Under the pieces are notes generated by a model that ran no database searches, was not told the DNA's origin, and saw only the letters and a program-made list of their open reading frames with translations. From positions 1 through 64,000 of the forward strand of contig JAFYUS010000002.1 in the NCBI GenBank assembly GCA_017549505.1: a stretch of 64,000 nt of DNA, in the 5' to 3' direction. This stretch comes from Bacteroidales bacterium (GTDB lineage Bacteria; Bacteroidota; Bacteroidia; Bacteroidales; UBA932). Of the stretch, positions 24,899 through 33,168 are shown piece after piece. Both the position numbers and the translations under genes were made by a program. Position 1 is the first letter of the stretch; every line of letters starts with the position of its first letter.

Positions 24899-26044
24899 TC
24901 AATCCTCATTGAAGAAATCCTCATTGGCTTCAGCAGCGCTGAAACAGCAATCCGCCATGCGGTCGAATAGGCGCATACGTGCACCACCCAGTTTTGCAGC
25001 CATCTCAGCTGTGCCAACACTGGTAGCCTCAAAATTCATCACATTAGTAATCGAAATGGTTGCAGCCACCGCTTCTACATCCTGGTTTGCCCCTATGTAT
25101 GCGAATACCCAGCCTTTAGACTTCAACTCATCCACAAGGGTCTTTATCGCTTTACCGCTGTATTCCCGAGAGCTGTTCTCATATCCGTCTGTCACTATAG
25201 TAACCAGCACCTTGTCTCCAGCATCCACTTTCTTACGAAGGGCATTTAGGGACATTCCCATGGCATCATAGAGGGCTGTACAACAATCCGGACGATATGT
25301 TTCAGAAGTCATTTCCATAACCTTGTCCACCGGGACACACTCATAGACAGTCTTCACGTCATCATTGAATGTAACCAATGTCACAAAATGCTCCTGGCTG
25401 TGGTGTTTTTTCTGAGCAGCACGGATAGTCTGGACAGTTTCATTCACGCTGTCAATCGCTTCTTTCCTGATACTATGCATCGAGCCACTCTCATCGATTA
25501 TAATAAGATTGTAGATTCGTGATACCGTTTTTCCGTCTTTCCTTATGTTCTTAAGGTACCCCGCTATATCATCTATCGGCTTGAACGGTTCAACAATCTC
25601 AAGATCAGCATTTATGATTGCATACACTTCTTCCTCGCGGTTGTCTTCCATTCCGAAACCATACTCATCAGCGAAATATCTGCCATCCGGATATAACATC
25701 CAGGTAAGGGCACATAGCCCTTTCCTGAATCCGTCGTACCTGTTAACACCGGCATATCTGACCAACTTGTTCACAGCATTGTCATAACCATTGCTGCATG
25801 CTTGGGATATCGCCATATAGTCAATATTGTCATCATCAACAGCGAGGTGTCCTTCAGGTGTAGAGAACATCCTCAAGAGACCTTTCCCGATATTGGCAAC
25901 ATAAAAGTCCCTGTCTTTTCCGAAGAAGAAAGCCATGCCGTCTCTATCAAGTATTCCTGCATGTCCATCAAGCTCCGGGACTCCATGTGCAAATACATCC
26001 TTACCTTTCACTTCAAATTTTATGAATTTCCAAATCGTCTTCAT
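24899..26044 (-). CDS. von Willebrand factor A domain protein
   Basis: The protein (381 aa) has a vWA domain from about residue 177 with a complete MIDAS start: LIIIDESGSM (D184, S186, S188), a Thr in CTALYDAMG and Asp in IVTDGYENSS. The N-terminal 160 residues contain WG-like sequence (GHAGILDRDGMAFFFGKD) and no signal peptide, so it is probably cytoplasmic. It is the third gene of a unit starting at the ECF promoter 26914..26941, after two exported zinc-knuckle proteins. vWA proteins usually scaffold metal-dependent complexes; the partner is unknown. Confidence 0.8.
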   Translation of the reverse strand: MKTIWKFIKFEVKGKDVFAHGVPELDGHAGILDRDGMAFFFGKDRDFYVANIGKGLLRMFSTPEGHLAVDDDNIDYMAISQACSNGYDNAVNKLVRYAGVNRYDGFRKGLCALTWMLYPDGRYFADEYGFGMEDNREEEVYAIINADLEIVEPFKPIDDIAGYLKNIRKDGKTVSRIYNLIIIDESGSMHSIRKEAIDSVNETVQTIRAAQKKHHSQEHFVTLVTFNDDVKTVYECVPVDKVMEMTSETYRPDCCTALYDAMGMSLNALRKKVDAGDKVLVTIVTDGYENSSREYSGKAIKTLVDELKSKGWVFAYIGANQDVEAVAATISITNVMNFEATSVGTAEMAAKLGGARMRLFDRMADCCFSAAEANEDFFNED

Positions 26045-26063
26045 AATTCAACACCCTGATATA

Positions 26064-26339
26064 TTAATACTCCAGTTCGCCTGTACCATGACAATGTTCA
26101 CAGACACCGCAGCCGTCACAATAATCGCATTCCTCGGCATTTCCCAGCCACAGTCCATCACCGCCACAAGCATGACAGTCACCGGAACCTTTGCACCATG
26201 TGCATGTGATGTATCCGCCTTCGTCCTCGTCGTATGAATCGTTATGGTCCCTTCCAGTGGACAGAAAGTCATCTGTGCATGATGAAAGAATAGCACTTCC
26301 AAGAGCCACACAAAGTAAAGTCCTGAGTTTCATAATCAT
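26064..26339 (-). CDS. Lipoprotein with DnaJ-type zinc knuckles
   Basis: A 91-residue lipoprotein: MIMKLRTLLCVALGSAILSSC gives a lipobox LSSC at residue 21. An acidic linker follows, then four Cys pairs (CTWCKGSG, CHACGGDG, CDYCDGCG, CEHCHGTG), a complete DnaJ-like cysteine-rich module. The gene sits between another zinc-knuckle gene and a vWA gene, and its start lies directly behind conserved leader copy 2. It belongs to the ECF regulon through the promoter at 26914. Confidence 0.75.
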   Translation of the reverse strand: MIMKLRTLLCVALGSAILSSCTDDFLSTGRDHNDSYDEDEGGYITCTWCKGSGDCHACGGDGLWLGNAEECDYCDGCGVCEHCHGTGELEY

Positions 26340-26373
26340 ATACCCTAGTCCGTGTCGGGCGCAACCTTTAAGT
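26340..26373 (-). promoter_or_regulatory. Conserved RNA leader, copy 2 (inside an operon)
   Basis: AAAGGTTGCGCCCGACACGG followed by ACTAGGGTAT precedes the ATGATTATGAAA start of the lipoprotein gene. Unlike copies 1 and 3 it lies between two genes, with no ECF promoter next to it. This argues that the element works at the RNA or translation level. Confidence 0.7.
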
Positions 26374-26399
26374 ATTTATAATCAAATCGTATTAGGAAT

Positions 26400-26843
26400 C
26401 TAATTTCTGACGGTTTTTGTCACATATCCTTTACCATGGCAATAATTGCATCTGCTCTTTACCTGACGGTTTTCACTTCCCATCCATACCAGACGATAGT
26501 TGTACCCTCCGTCACAATGTTCGCAATCAACATCCTCCTTATGGTAGTCGTTTACAGTATCAGGTGTGATATAAACTCCATCATAAGTCACAATACCCGG
26601 CATAGGCTGGAATGGGTTAGTCATCAAATGCTGGGTAGCAGCTGCCGCCTGCTGCTGGTAATATGCCAAGACTTGAGCCTGCATTGCGGCATTCTGCGCT
26701 CTCATAGCATTAATCTGCTGATCCATCTGTATACACCATGAAATACTACCGGGGCCATAATCAAGATAACTCTGAGCTTTAACAGAAACGGCTCCAATTA
26801 CTGAAAGAACTACAGTCACCATAATGATTCTGATATTTTTCAT
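26400..26843 (-). CDS. Exported protein with two zinc knuckles
   Basis: The 147-residue protein has a signal peptide (KNIRIIMVTVVLSVIGAVSVKAQ) and a Gln/Ala-rich helical middle (QINAMRAQNAAMQAQVLAYYQQQAAAA). At the end are CEHCDGGY and CNYCHGKG motifs of DnaJ type. It is the first gene of the unit with the lipoprotein and the vWA protein. It is preceded by leader copy 3 and an ECF promoter. Function unknown. Confidence 0.7.
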   Translation of the reverse strand: MKNIRIIMVTVVLSVIGAVSVKAQSYLDYGPGSISWCIQMDQQINAMRAQNAAMQAQVLAYYQQQAAAATQHLMTNPFQPMPGIVTYDGVYITPDTVNDYHKEDVDCEHCDGGYNYRLVWMGSENRQVKSRCNYCHGKGYVTKTVRN

Positions 26844-26882
26844 AATACTTTACCCTTGTCTGTGTCGGGCGCAACTTTTAAG
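26844..26882 (-). promoter_or_regulatory. Conserved RNA leader, copy 3
   Basis: AAAAGTTGCGCCCGACACAG then ACAAGGGTAA, near-identical to copies 1 and 2, between the ECF promoter and the ATG at 26843. Confidence 0.7.
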
Positions 26883-26913
26883 TTTATTATTGTTCTGTTT
26901 TATGTTTCTATCA

Positions 26914-26941
26914 TTAATACCCATCATCATGAAAAGTAACC
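26914..26941 (-). promoter_or_regulatory. ECF-type promoter, copy 3
   Basis: Minus strand GGTTACTTT-N11-GGTATTAA, exact match, 71 bases before the ATG at 26843. It begins 13 bases after the stop of the small gene at 26954..27124. Confidence 0.85.
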
Positions 26942-26953
26942 CATTTATTTACT

Positions 26954-27124
26954 TCATTTCTTTTTTCTAATGACTTCGCAACTATTATACATGTTAGCCA
27001 ACAGCCATAAATCCTTATATGTCTTCAGCGAGTTTGTAATGGACATCTGCTTTGTAGCAGGAAGCATGTCCTCAAGAAACAGGGACAGCATATCGTTGTC
27101 AATATCTTCGAACTTGTTTGTCAT
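26954..27124 (-). CDS. Small acidic protein encoded directly after the first sigma gene
   Basis: A 56-residue open frame starts with ATG at 27124, 11 bases after the sigma gene stop, and ends with TGA just before ECF promoter copy 3. It reads MTNKFEDIDNDMLSLFLEDM and continues with LKTYKDLWLLANMYNSCEVIRKKK. The N-terminus is acidic and helical, the C-terminus basic. Its position suggests an anti-sigma or sigma-modulating factor. The N-terminal helix recalls that of the anti-sigma-like protein at 30579..31211 in character, but I see no family motif. The tight fit between sigma stop and promoter supports that it is real. Confidence 0.55.
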   Translation of the reverse strand: MTNKFEDIDNDMLSLFLEDMLPATKQMSITNSLKTYKDLWLLANMYNSCEVIRKKK

Positions 27125-27135
27125 ATATAGTTTCT

Positions 27136-27756
27136 TTAAACATCATCTCGTTGTCCATAAATGGAAATGAACTGCATGACAGCTCTATGTTTAATATTAT
27201 AGACATTTGAAACTGTCGTATCAAGTATTACCGCAATGTCTTCTGCTGAATAGCCATAATACAGATTCAGTTTCAGAACCTCGGCATATCGGCGGTTCGG
27301 CATCATCTTCATGACCTTCTCTATGTCCATCCTTATATCAACATCTGACAGGATCTCTGCAGATTTCACGCAATCCAATGTACTGCCCTCATCCGACGTC
27401 ATACGAGCAGACTTTCTGTAAGAGTTCATAAAGAATCTCCAAGCCACCCTGCTGAGCCACGTGCTCAATCTGGCCTTATTATCTCCCCTGTATGAATCCA
27501 ACGCGTCCCAATTATTACGGGAAAGATGAATATACAATTCGTTGACAAGCTCGTCATATTCTATAGTGCCTTTATATAATGAGTATTGAATTGTAGTCAA
27601 CAATGCCTTGAGTTCAATGTAAAACAGTCTTTTGACATAAAATTCACTTATCGCCGGATCAGACGATTTAATGCCAAGGATTATCTCTGCGTCTATGTGA
27701 TTAATCTGTCTCTTGTTTCCAAAGAGAAAAGTCGAAGTGTTAAATCTGGTATTCAT
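27136..27756 (-). CDS. Sigma-70 family (ECF-like) sigma factor 1
   Basis: A 206-residue sigma factor. A region 2-like segment (YDELVNELYIHLSRNNWDALDSY, then LSTWLSRVAWRFFMNSYRK, residues 68-117) and a region 4-like segment (MPNRRYAEVLKLNLYYGYSAEDIAVILDTTVSNVYNIKHRA) are visible. There are no region 1 or 3 sequences. The gene stands directly downstream of an ECF-type promoter (27775..27802) matching the local consensus, so autoregulation is likely. It is the best candidate to recognise GGTTACTTT-N11-GGTATTAA. A 56-residue protein follows and may modulate it. Confidence 0.85.
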   Translation of the reverse strand: MNTRFNTSTFLFGNKRQINHIDAEIILGIKSSDPAISEFYVKRLFYIELKALLTTIQYSLYKGTIEYDELVNELYIHLSRNNWDALDSYRGDNKARLSTWLSRVAWRFFMNSYRKSARMTSDEGSTLDCVKSAEILSDVDIRMDIEKVMKMMPNRRYAEVLKLNLYYGYSAEDIAVILDTTVSNVYNIKHRAVMQFISIYGQRDDV

Positions 27757-27774
27757 GTCTTCTTTATTTTGACA

Positions 27775-27802
27775 TTAATACCTTATAATCTGAGAAGTAA
27801 CC
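27775..27802 (-). promoter_or_regulatory. ECF-type promoter, copy 4 (sigma factor 1)
   Basis: Minus strand GGTTACTTC-N11-GGTATTAA, one mismatch in the -35 part, 19 bases before the sigma-1 ATG. It abuts the terminator hairpin of the CHAT operon. Confidence 0.8.
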
Positions 27803-27804
27803 TA

Positions 27805-27853
27805 AGAAAATTCCCCTTGTTTAACTTTTAGAGCTAAACAAGGGGAATTTTCT
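27805..27853 (-). terminator. Strong hairpin terminator of the CHAT operon
   Basis: AGAAAATTCCCCTTGTTTA (27805-27823) pairs perfectly over 19 bp with the segment 27835-27853, with an 11-base loop. It begins 24 bases after the CHAT stop, and the arm ends in a U-rich sequence on the minus strand. Confidence 0.8.
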
Positions 27854-27876
27854 ATCAGCAGTTCTTTAACTGATAA

Positions 27877-30582
27877 TTAATCAAGCATCACGAATCCGCC
27901 CCAATAATATGGGGAACGATACACTTTGCGCATTTCAGCTCTAGCGGATTCAAATGCCTTACGTTTATCCCATCCTTTAGTAATCAGTCCATTATAGAAG
28001 AACTGCATAAAGTCTTTTGCAGCCTTATCATCTGTTTTCCACAGACTCATTATGACAGTCTGAGCACCTGCTTTCTTGAATGCTCTTTGAAGTCCGTATA
28101 CACCTTCGGAGGTAATCTTACCTTTACCGGTATCACATGCTGTCAACACAACAAGGTCTGTATCATTCAGGTCAAGTCCAGATATCTTCTCGGCGGTCAT
28201 GAAGGTATCTGAGAGCACTATACCCGATAACATCATAGCATTCTTATAGCCAGACAGACCTTCTACTCCGACAGCCTCCTCCGGTTCATAATAAAAACCA
28301 TGAGTAGCTATATGCAGAATATCAGGTGATGGTTTGCATGAGGCAATAAAGGTTGAGACTGTACCATCATCCCCTTTATACAATTGTTTCCTTACCCCAG
28401 ACTTTTCAAGCATGTCAGCCACTGCATCAACTTCTTCTGCAGATTCCGGAAGAAAACCATATGAAGATCGAGCTATGCTCACTGCATTCGTATCATACTT
28501 CAATCCACCAAATAAAGCAGCACGCTTAAACTTCTTCTTTGCCGGTTTGCCTTCAACAATCTCTCTGGCAGAAGAAAGCCTTACGATATTATAACGATCA
28601 CCTAAATGGCTACCATCTGCCATCACTAAAGATTCCAAGACAATCATATGCATAGATCCGGATGGTATAAAGTACACTGTGTCGCCTTCGCCCACAAATC
28701 GGCTTACAGGCTCCCATAACAACTTCAATGCATCAGAAGAATGCTTCCTGCTGTACAGCATCTCCGGATGCATCTCTTCTATTCCTAATGCATCCATCTC
28801 ATCCTGAGTAAATACCTGAATCAGTTTTGGGAACTCCCAATCTTTCCTGTACACATATGCAATATACCTGTGGCCGACAGTTTCCGACTTATAATCAACA
28901 AAATCTATGACGACAGACTTGGAATTCATCTTCTTTCGTATGCCTTCATATGTGACATCCAGAAAAGCAGTCTGTCTGGTATAGTCATGACACTCTGCCG
29001 CCAGCCTGATTTCCAGATTACTCAGATCAGAGGACAAGACAAGTATGCTATCCTTATTTGCGGTATAGTTGTTCTTCAATTTCTCTAGCCGTTCTCTTAA
29101 TGACAAGACCTTATAGTACACATCCTGCACAGTCTTATCTGCGTGGCTTCTGATATAATCTGAGACCGATCTTTCGGATGACAACAACAATCCTTTTGAA
29201 AAAAGAAGTCCATCATACGACGCCCTTGTGAACTCACCTTGGTCTTCGCCGGCTGCCAAAGAATACGAGGCCATATGCATCACTCCTTCAGACATTTCTG
29301 ACCAGAACTTGTCCTTTTTCTCAGAAGTGACATATGGCAGCTCTGATTTCAACAACTCTCTGATAAGACTCAGATATTCTTTATAATGACTGAATCCTCC
29401 AGCAATATCTCCGCAGAATCCCTCACTATTCGCCAAGTATCTGACAGCATCTGCGTACTGCAATGATTGAGGTCCGTTATTCTTCAGACATTTCTCGGTA
29501 TACGACCTATAATACTGCCTAGATTCTTCATTCCTACCCATTTTATGAAGGATACCAGCTTTCAGAGCATCAAGTTCTACAGTACCTGCGCTTATTGCAT
29601 CAATGAGGTCATACTCTCTCATAGCCTCTTCATACATACCCAAGGTTTTGTATGACATAGCCTTCATATTATGCAGATTTATCTTTGCATAAGTTGACAT
29701 AGGAAGAGTATTCATCATGACAGATACACTGTCAGCATAGCGGTCGAAAGATCTTCGATCACCGGTAGAAGCATAATCATGCATAGCAAAAGCATAGGCA
29801 TCCAACCGGCTGTCATCATCCACTGAATATTCCGCCCTTGTCAAAGCACATGATGCGGCTTCTTCATATCGTCCCTCATCACGGAAGCGCCCTTCCTTTT
29901 CCAACAGATATACGCACCTTATTGAATTATACGGATCATCCTGAACAGACTCTACAATATAGGCATATTCTTCAAGATACAGATCCGCCAAAGCAAAATC
30001 CGCTTTAGCACATGCATCCTCTATATTGTGTCGCAAGAGAAATAGACGGGATTCCTGTGGCAGATCAGTTTTCTTAAAGGATAATATCATATCCGACAAT
30101 TCCAATGCTCTGGAATGAAAGTTCTGCTCTTCAAGACGCTCCTTATATGGGACTGTTATTTCAACCAGCCTTGACGTATCCTTCAGTTCTTCCGCAATTA
30201 CCAGTGCTCTCTCACTGTCTTCAAAAGACTGCCGGATATTATCCAGATAATAATTCAGAAATGCAGTCTGCATCAATCCATCTGCTGTACCACCACGATC
30301 CATAGCCTTTTCATAATATGCTACAGACACATTATACATCATCAATGCATTATCCAGATCCTTCATCAACATCAGCTCGTAAGCCGCACAATCATGAAGT
30401 TTAGCAAGCAACAGATCATACTTCTGCTGCGAAACACCGGCCTCTTCCGGAGTTGCATTCTGCCATTGGTCGATCTTTCTGATATACTTCAGAAATTTAG
30501 CTGAATACTTTACTTCCTGACCTGCTGCAGACTGCGCGATAAGAGATAAGCAGAACAGAAGAGCAACAATCAATCGTTTCAT
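27877..30582 (-). CDS. Exported TPR - CHAT domain protease-like protein
   Basis: The 901-residue protein has a signal peptide (KRLIVALLFCLSLIAQSAAG) followed by about 450 residues of TPR-like helices. It ends in a CHAT domain with the caspase-type dyad: ILHIATHGF (H761) and VVLTACDTGKG (C816). Cytoplasmic CHAT proteins are caspase-like effectors; the export signal here points to the periplasm. It is the last gene of an operon with an exported caspase-like protein, sigma factor 2 and a membrane protein, and its ATG overlaps the previous stop by 4 bases. A function in envelope-stress proteolysis or programmed death is inferred. Confidence 0.85.
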   Translation of the reverse strand: MKRLIVALLFCLSLIAQSAAGQEVKYSAKFLKYIRKIDQWQNATPEEAGVSQQKYDLLLAKLHDCAAYELMLMKDLDNALMMYNVSVAYYEKAMDRGGTADGLMQTAFLNYYLDNIRQSFEDSERALVIAEELKDTSRLVEITVPYKERLEEQNFHSRALELSDMILSFKKTDLPQESRLFLLRHNIEDACAKADFALADLYLEEYAYIVESVQDDPYNSIRCVYLLEKEGRFRDEGRYEEAASCALTRAEYSVDDDSRLDAYAFAMHDYASTGDRRSFDRYADSVSVMMNTLPMSTYAKINLHNMKAMSYKTLGMYEEAMREYDLIDAISAGTVELDALKAGILHKMGRNEESRQYYRSYTEKCLKNNGPQSLQYADAVRYLANSEGFCGDIAGGFSHYKEYLSLIRELLKSELPYVTSEKKDKFWSEMSEGVMHMASYSLAAGEDQGEFTRASYDGLLFSKGLLLSSERSVSDYIRSHADKTVQDVYYKVLSLRERLEKLKNNYTANKDSILVLSSDLSNLEIRLAAECHDYTRQTAFLDVTYEGIRKKMNSKSVVIDFVDYKSETVGHRYIAYVYRKDWEFPKLIQVFTQDEMDALGIEEMHPEMLYSRKHSSDALKLLWEPVSRFVGEGDTVYFIPSGSMHMIVLESLVMADGSHLGDRYNIVRLSSAREIVEGKPAKKKFKRAALFGGLKYDTNAVSIARSSYGFLPESAEEVDAVADMLEKSGVRKQLYKGDDGTVSTFIASCKPSPDILHIATHGFYYEPEEAVGVEGLSGYKNAMMLSGIVLSDTFMTAEKISGLDLNDTDLVVLTACDTGKGKITSEGVYGLQRAFKKAGAQTVIMSLWKTDDKAAKDFMQFFYNGLITKGWDKRKAFESARAEMRKVYRSPYYWGGFVMLD

Positions 30583-31211
30583 TTCAGCCTGATTCTAAGC
30601 TTGTTATACAACTTCTCCGCTTCTTCCTTATATACACCGTCAGCAATCATAAAATCTTCAAGAGAGTCATAAGCAGACTTATAATCACGCATCTTAAGGA
30701 GAGTCTGGATTCTGGCCCATGAAAGACAATATACATCGAAATCTCGAGTTTGAGCATCATACTCGTCTTCATATTCTATTTCCATCAATTCTGCAATTGC
30801 AGAATCAATGTAGGTGATAGATTCAGCATAAGCTTTTGCATCCCACATAGTTTCAATGGCATCAGAATATGACACACCCGAAGTTCGCGATATATAAGCC
30901 ATAACATCATCGTCCTGAAGTCCCCAATAAGAATACGGATAACCTAAGAATACACCAAGCATAACACATGCTGCTGCACATATACTTACTACGCGGAAGA
31001 CAGTGCGTTTTCCAGCAGTTCTCCACATGGCCATCTTCTCTTCATTGCTGCTTCGTCTTTCCAATGAGTCCACGATTATCCGCATCATGTCGACTTCTTC
31101 CCTCAAGGCATCATCTTCATTCATGCGTTCTTCAAACTCGCGACGTTCATCAGCATCCATATGATTCATGACATACCTGTCAATCAGTTCCTCGATATCA
31201 TATTTATTCAT
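30579..31211 (-). CDS. Putative membrane anti-sigma factor
   Basis: The protein has 210 residues. Its cytoplasmic N-terminus (YDIEELIDRYVMNHMDADERREFEERM) is typical in style of anti-sigma or zinc-less HC2-like domains. One membrane segment lies around residues 71-92 (VFRVVSICAAACVMLGVFLG). The C-terminal, presumably periplasmic part has TPR-like helices. Its start overlaps sigma factor 2 by 8 bases and its end overlaps the CHAT gene by 4. This sigma/anti-sigma arrangement is classic. The TPR-like outer part could bind the TPR region of the CHAT protein. No Zn-binding HxxxCxxC is seen. Confidence 0.65.
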   Translation of the reverse strand: MNKYDIEELIDRYVMNHMDADERREFEERMNEDDALREEVDMMRIIVDSLERRSSNEEKMAMWRTAGKRTVFRVVSICAAACVMLGVFLGYPYSYWGLQDDDVMAYISRTSGVSYSDAIETMWDAKAYAESITYIDSAIAELMEIEYEDEYDAQTRDFDVYCLSWARIQTLLKMRDYKSAYDSLEDFMIADGVYKEEAEKLYNKLRIRLK

Positions 31212-31830
31212 AAGCCAAACTCATTTTAACGTTCTTCTTAAGCTGGGCAAGACACTTGCTCTTTCCTGTCTTCAGACCATCCTTGCTGACATTCTTTTCT
31301 TTCCTTAACAGCATGATCTTATCAAGGGTATAGCCCTTGACATAAAACATTGTGAGAATCTCCTTGCAGCGCTCAGACATCTCGTGGAGCATATCATCAA
31401 CAGTCTGCATCTTCCGTTCCTTTTCAGAATGGTCAACAATCTCTTCTTCATCTTTGATATAGTAGAAATGAGGGCTGTCAATATCTACAAACATAGCTGG
31501 TCCCTCATCCCGCATGAACTTCAAGTGGCGATACCTTGCTATACTTAGCAGGAATGTATATAGACTGCAAGCCATCTGTGCAGCCTTGCCATTTTTCCTT
31601 ATGCGCCACACTGTACCATTCTGGACAAAGATCTTTCCATTTTGGATTTCTGTCCAGATAACTAGAAATGAATCATGGAATATATCATCCTTTACATCAC
31701 TCCTGACACCACGCAAGAGCGAGATGTTCCTGCTATAATAGGTATAACAGCCATCATAGAAGAGACTCTCTGCTTTAGGGTCTCGAGCTGAGACTCTTCT
31801 GACAATATCTACATCAAAGACTTTACTCAT
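31204..31830 (-). CDS. Sigma-70 family (ECF-like) sigma factor 2
   Basis: A 208-residue ECF-type sigma factor. Region 2 is seen as DVKDDIFHDSFLVIWTEIQNG, then LYTFLLSIARYRHLKFM. Region 4 is MSERCKEILTMFYVKGYTLDKIMLL followed by GKSKCLAQLKKNV. It is encoded five bases after the caspase-like gene and overlaps the anti-sigma-like gene. The whole operon begins at ECF promoter copy 5 (33100..33127). Whether this factor or sigma 1, or both, use that promoter type cannot be told by reading. Confidence 0.85.
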   Translation of the reverse strand: MSKVFDVDIVRRVSARDPKAESLFYDGCYTYYSRNISLLRGVRSDVKDDIFHDSFLVIWTEIQNGKIFVQNGTVWRIRKNGKAAQMACSLYTFLLSIARYRHLKFMRDEGPAMFVDIDSPHFYYIKDEEEIVDHSEKERKMQTVDDMLHEMSERCKEILTMFYVKGYTLDKIMLLRKEKNVSKDGLKTGKSKCLAQLKKNVKMSLAYE

Positions 31831-31835
31831 AACTC

Positions 31836-32705
31836 TTATAAAAACAAATCCTTAAACTGATATCTTTTCAAATCCCCCTCAAGAGTCGGGTTCTGAGGAA
31901 TGGGTGAAATCATCTCTGGATTTTCCATCATATCCGAAACTGCATCAATCACGTCATCATTCGACATCCTGGACAAACCATCTCTCAACATATACATACA
32001 ATATGTCAGCTTGCCTACCCTTGGCTTTCGTACCTCAAAATTGCGCTGATTACTTTCGCAGGCCGAGATGATTAGCCAATCTTCATGAACCCTTTCCTTT
32101 GCTTTTTTATACTGTTTTTTTCCGGGGATAACGAATTTACTGCCCACACCTCGCGAGGGCCACTCATCCTCATCAATCTCATCCTGAGCACGCGATGATC
32201 CGCCACTATGGCAGGCATCCACCACGACCAGTATACGTCCGCTAGCGCGGACCTTGTCTCTGATCTTCTGCAGAAAGGCATTTATCTCATCATCTGACAA
32301 GTGACAGCTGCCGTCGTCTTCATGACAATACTGACGATATGCATCATATGGTATCCATGTCTCGTCCCATTCATCATCTTCCTCATCACCATCAAGATCT
32401 GACATCTGCTGGCCATGGCCAGAAAAATGGACATATACCATATCCCCTTCAGACACCTTGTCCGCAAGTTCCTGAAAAGCAGAGCAAATTGCATTCTTCG
32501 TCGCATCACTGTTCTTCAGTATCCGCCTGTCTTCAAAACCGAAGTCTTCCAGAATCCTTTCAACATACGGGATATCCTTATCGCCACAAATATGACTCCA
32601 TTCCGGGTCCTGATACTCTCCTATGCCGATGACCAATGCATGCTTTTCCTGCGCGGAAAGCATGCATGACATAAATAGCAACAGTATACTTAATCTACAA
32701 AACAT
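31836..32705 (-). CDS. Exported caspase-like (C14 / metacaspase fold) peptidase
   Basis: A 289-residue protein with an N-terminal signal peptide (LSILLLFMSCMLSAQ). A caspase-fold domain follows: HALVIGIGEYQD, YVHFSGHGQQ (H97) and VVDACHSGG (D163, C165). The dyad is intact, so the enzyme is probably active with basic-residue specificity as in metacaspases (inference). An acidic loop (DLDGDEEDDEWDE) after the His resembles a Ca2+-binding region. It lies between a lipoprotein gene and sigma factor 2 in the same operon. A periplasmic caspase with a dedicated sigma factor is unusual. Confidence 0.85.
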   Translation of the reverse strand: MFCRLSILLLFMSCMLSAQEKHALVIGIGEYQDPEWSHICGDKDIPYVERILEDFGFEDRRILKNSDATKNAICSAFQELADKVSEGDMVYVHFSGHGQQMSDLDGDEEDDEWDETWIPYDAYRQYCHEDDGSCHLSDDEINAFLQKIRDKVRASGRILVVVDACHSGGSSRAQDEIDEDEWPSRGVGSKFVIPGKKQYKKAKERVHEDWLIISACESNQRNFEVRKPRVGKLTYCMYMLRDGLSRMSNDDVIDAVSDMMENPEMISPIPQNPTLEGDLKRYQFKDLFL

Positions 32706-32714
32706 AATAACAAG

Positions 32715-33059
32715 TTATCTCACAGCATGATCTTTAATTGAGCATCCGCAACTGCATGTCGTAGACCCAGGTCTAATCGGTGTAAATGCAGAACATTTAT
32801 AATTACCATAATGATCGAGCCCACAATCTCTACAATGTCCTGTTCGAGATGGGCTTCCAGTAAACGATGGGTTATACTGACCACTTCTATCACCTCTATC
32901 ACCATCGCCATCTAAATCGACTCTCACATCATATAGTTCTGAGATGGCATCTTCAGTACAACTACATGAAGAGGCGCCTAAAATCAAACAACTACCTAAA
33001 AACACATAAAGTCCAATTTTCGCAATTGATGCGGAAACAAAGATAAAATACTTTTTCAT
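32715..33059 (-). CDS. Cys-rich lipoprotein
   Basis: A 114-residue lipoprotein. A long hydrophobic signal (about residues 5-30) ends in a Cys-rich lipobox region (GASSCSC). The mature part contains HCRDCGLDHYGNYKCSAF and ends in CSCGCSIKDHAVR. The C-terminal CG-x-S-xx-DH-x-(L/V)R motif recurs in the protein at 36172..36684 (CGHSPQDHGLRKW). It is the first gene of the caspase/sigma2/CHAT operon, driven by ECF promoter copy 5. Metal binding is plausible, function unknown. Confidence 0.65.
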   Translation of the reverse strand: MKKYFIFVSASIAKIGLYVFLGSCLILGASSCSCTEDAISELYDVRVDLDGDGDRGDRSGQYNPSFTGSPSRTGHCRDCGLDHYGNYKCSAFTPIRPGSTTCSCGCSIKDHAVR

Positions 33060-33099
33060 GATATACGAAATTTTAAAATTGTAATTTGTTTATTTACCT

Positions 33100-33127
33100 T
33101 TAATACCTCACCTTGGCAAAAGTAACC
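33100..33127 (-). promoter_or_regulatory. ECF-type promoter, copy 5 (caspase - sigma 2 - CHAT operon)
   Basis: Minus strand GGTTACTTT-N11-GGTATTAA, exact match, 41 bases before the ATG of the lipoprotein gene. It is the only promoter seen for the five-gene operon down to 27877. Confidence 0.85.
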
Positions 33128-33168
33128 CTATATATTAAAGAATTCAGTTCTGCTCTACCCTTATCTCA

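Noticed and set aside
24294..26843. Calling the zinc-knuckle proteins DnaJ chaperones
   Set aside because: They have only the CxxCxGxG cluster, no J domain (no HPD motif), and carry export signals.
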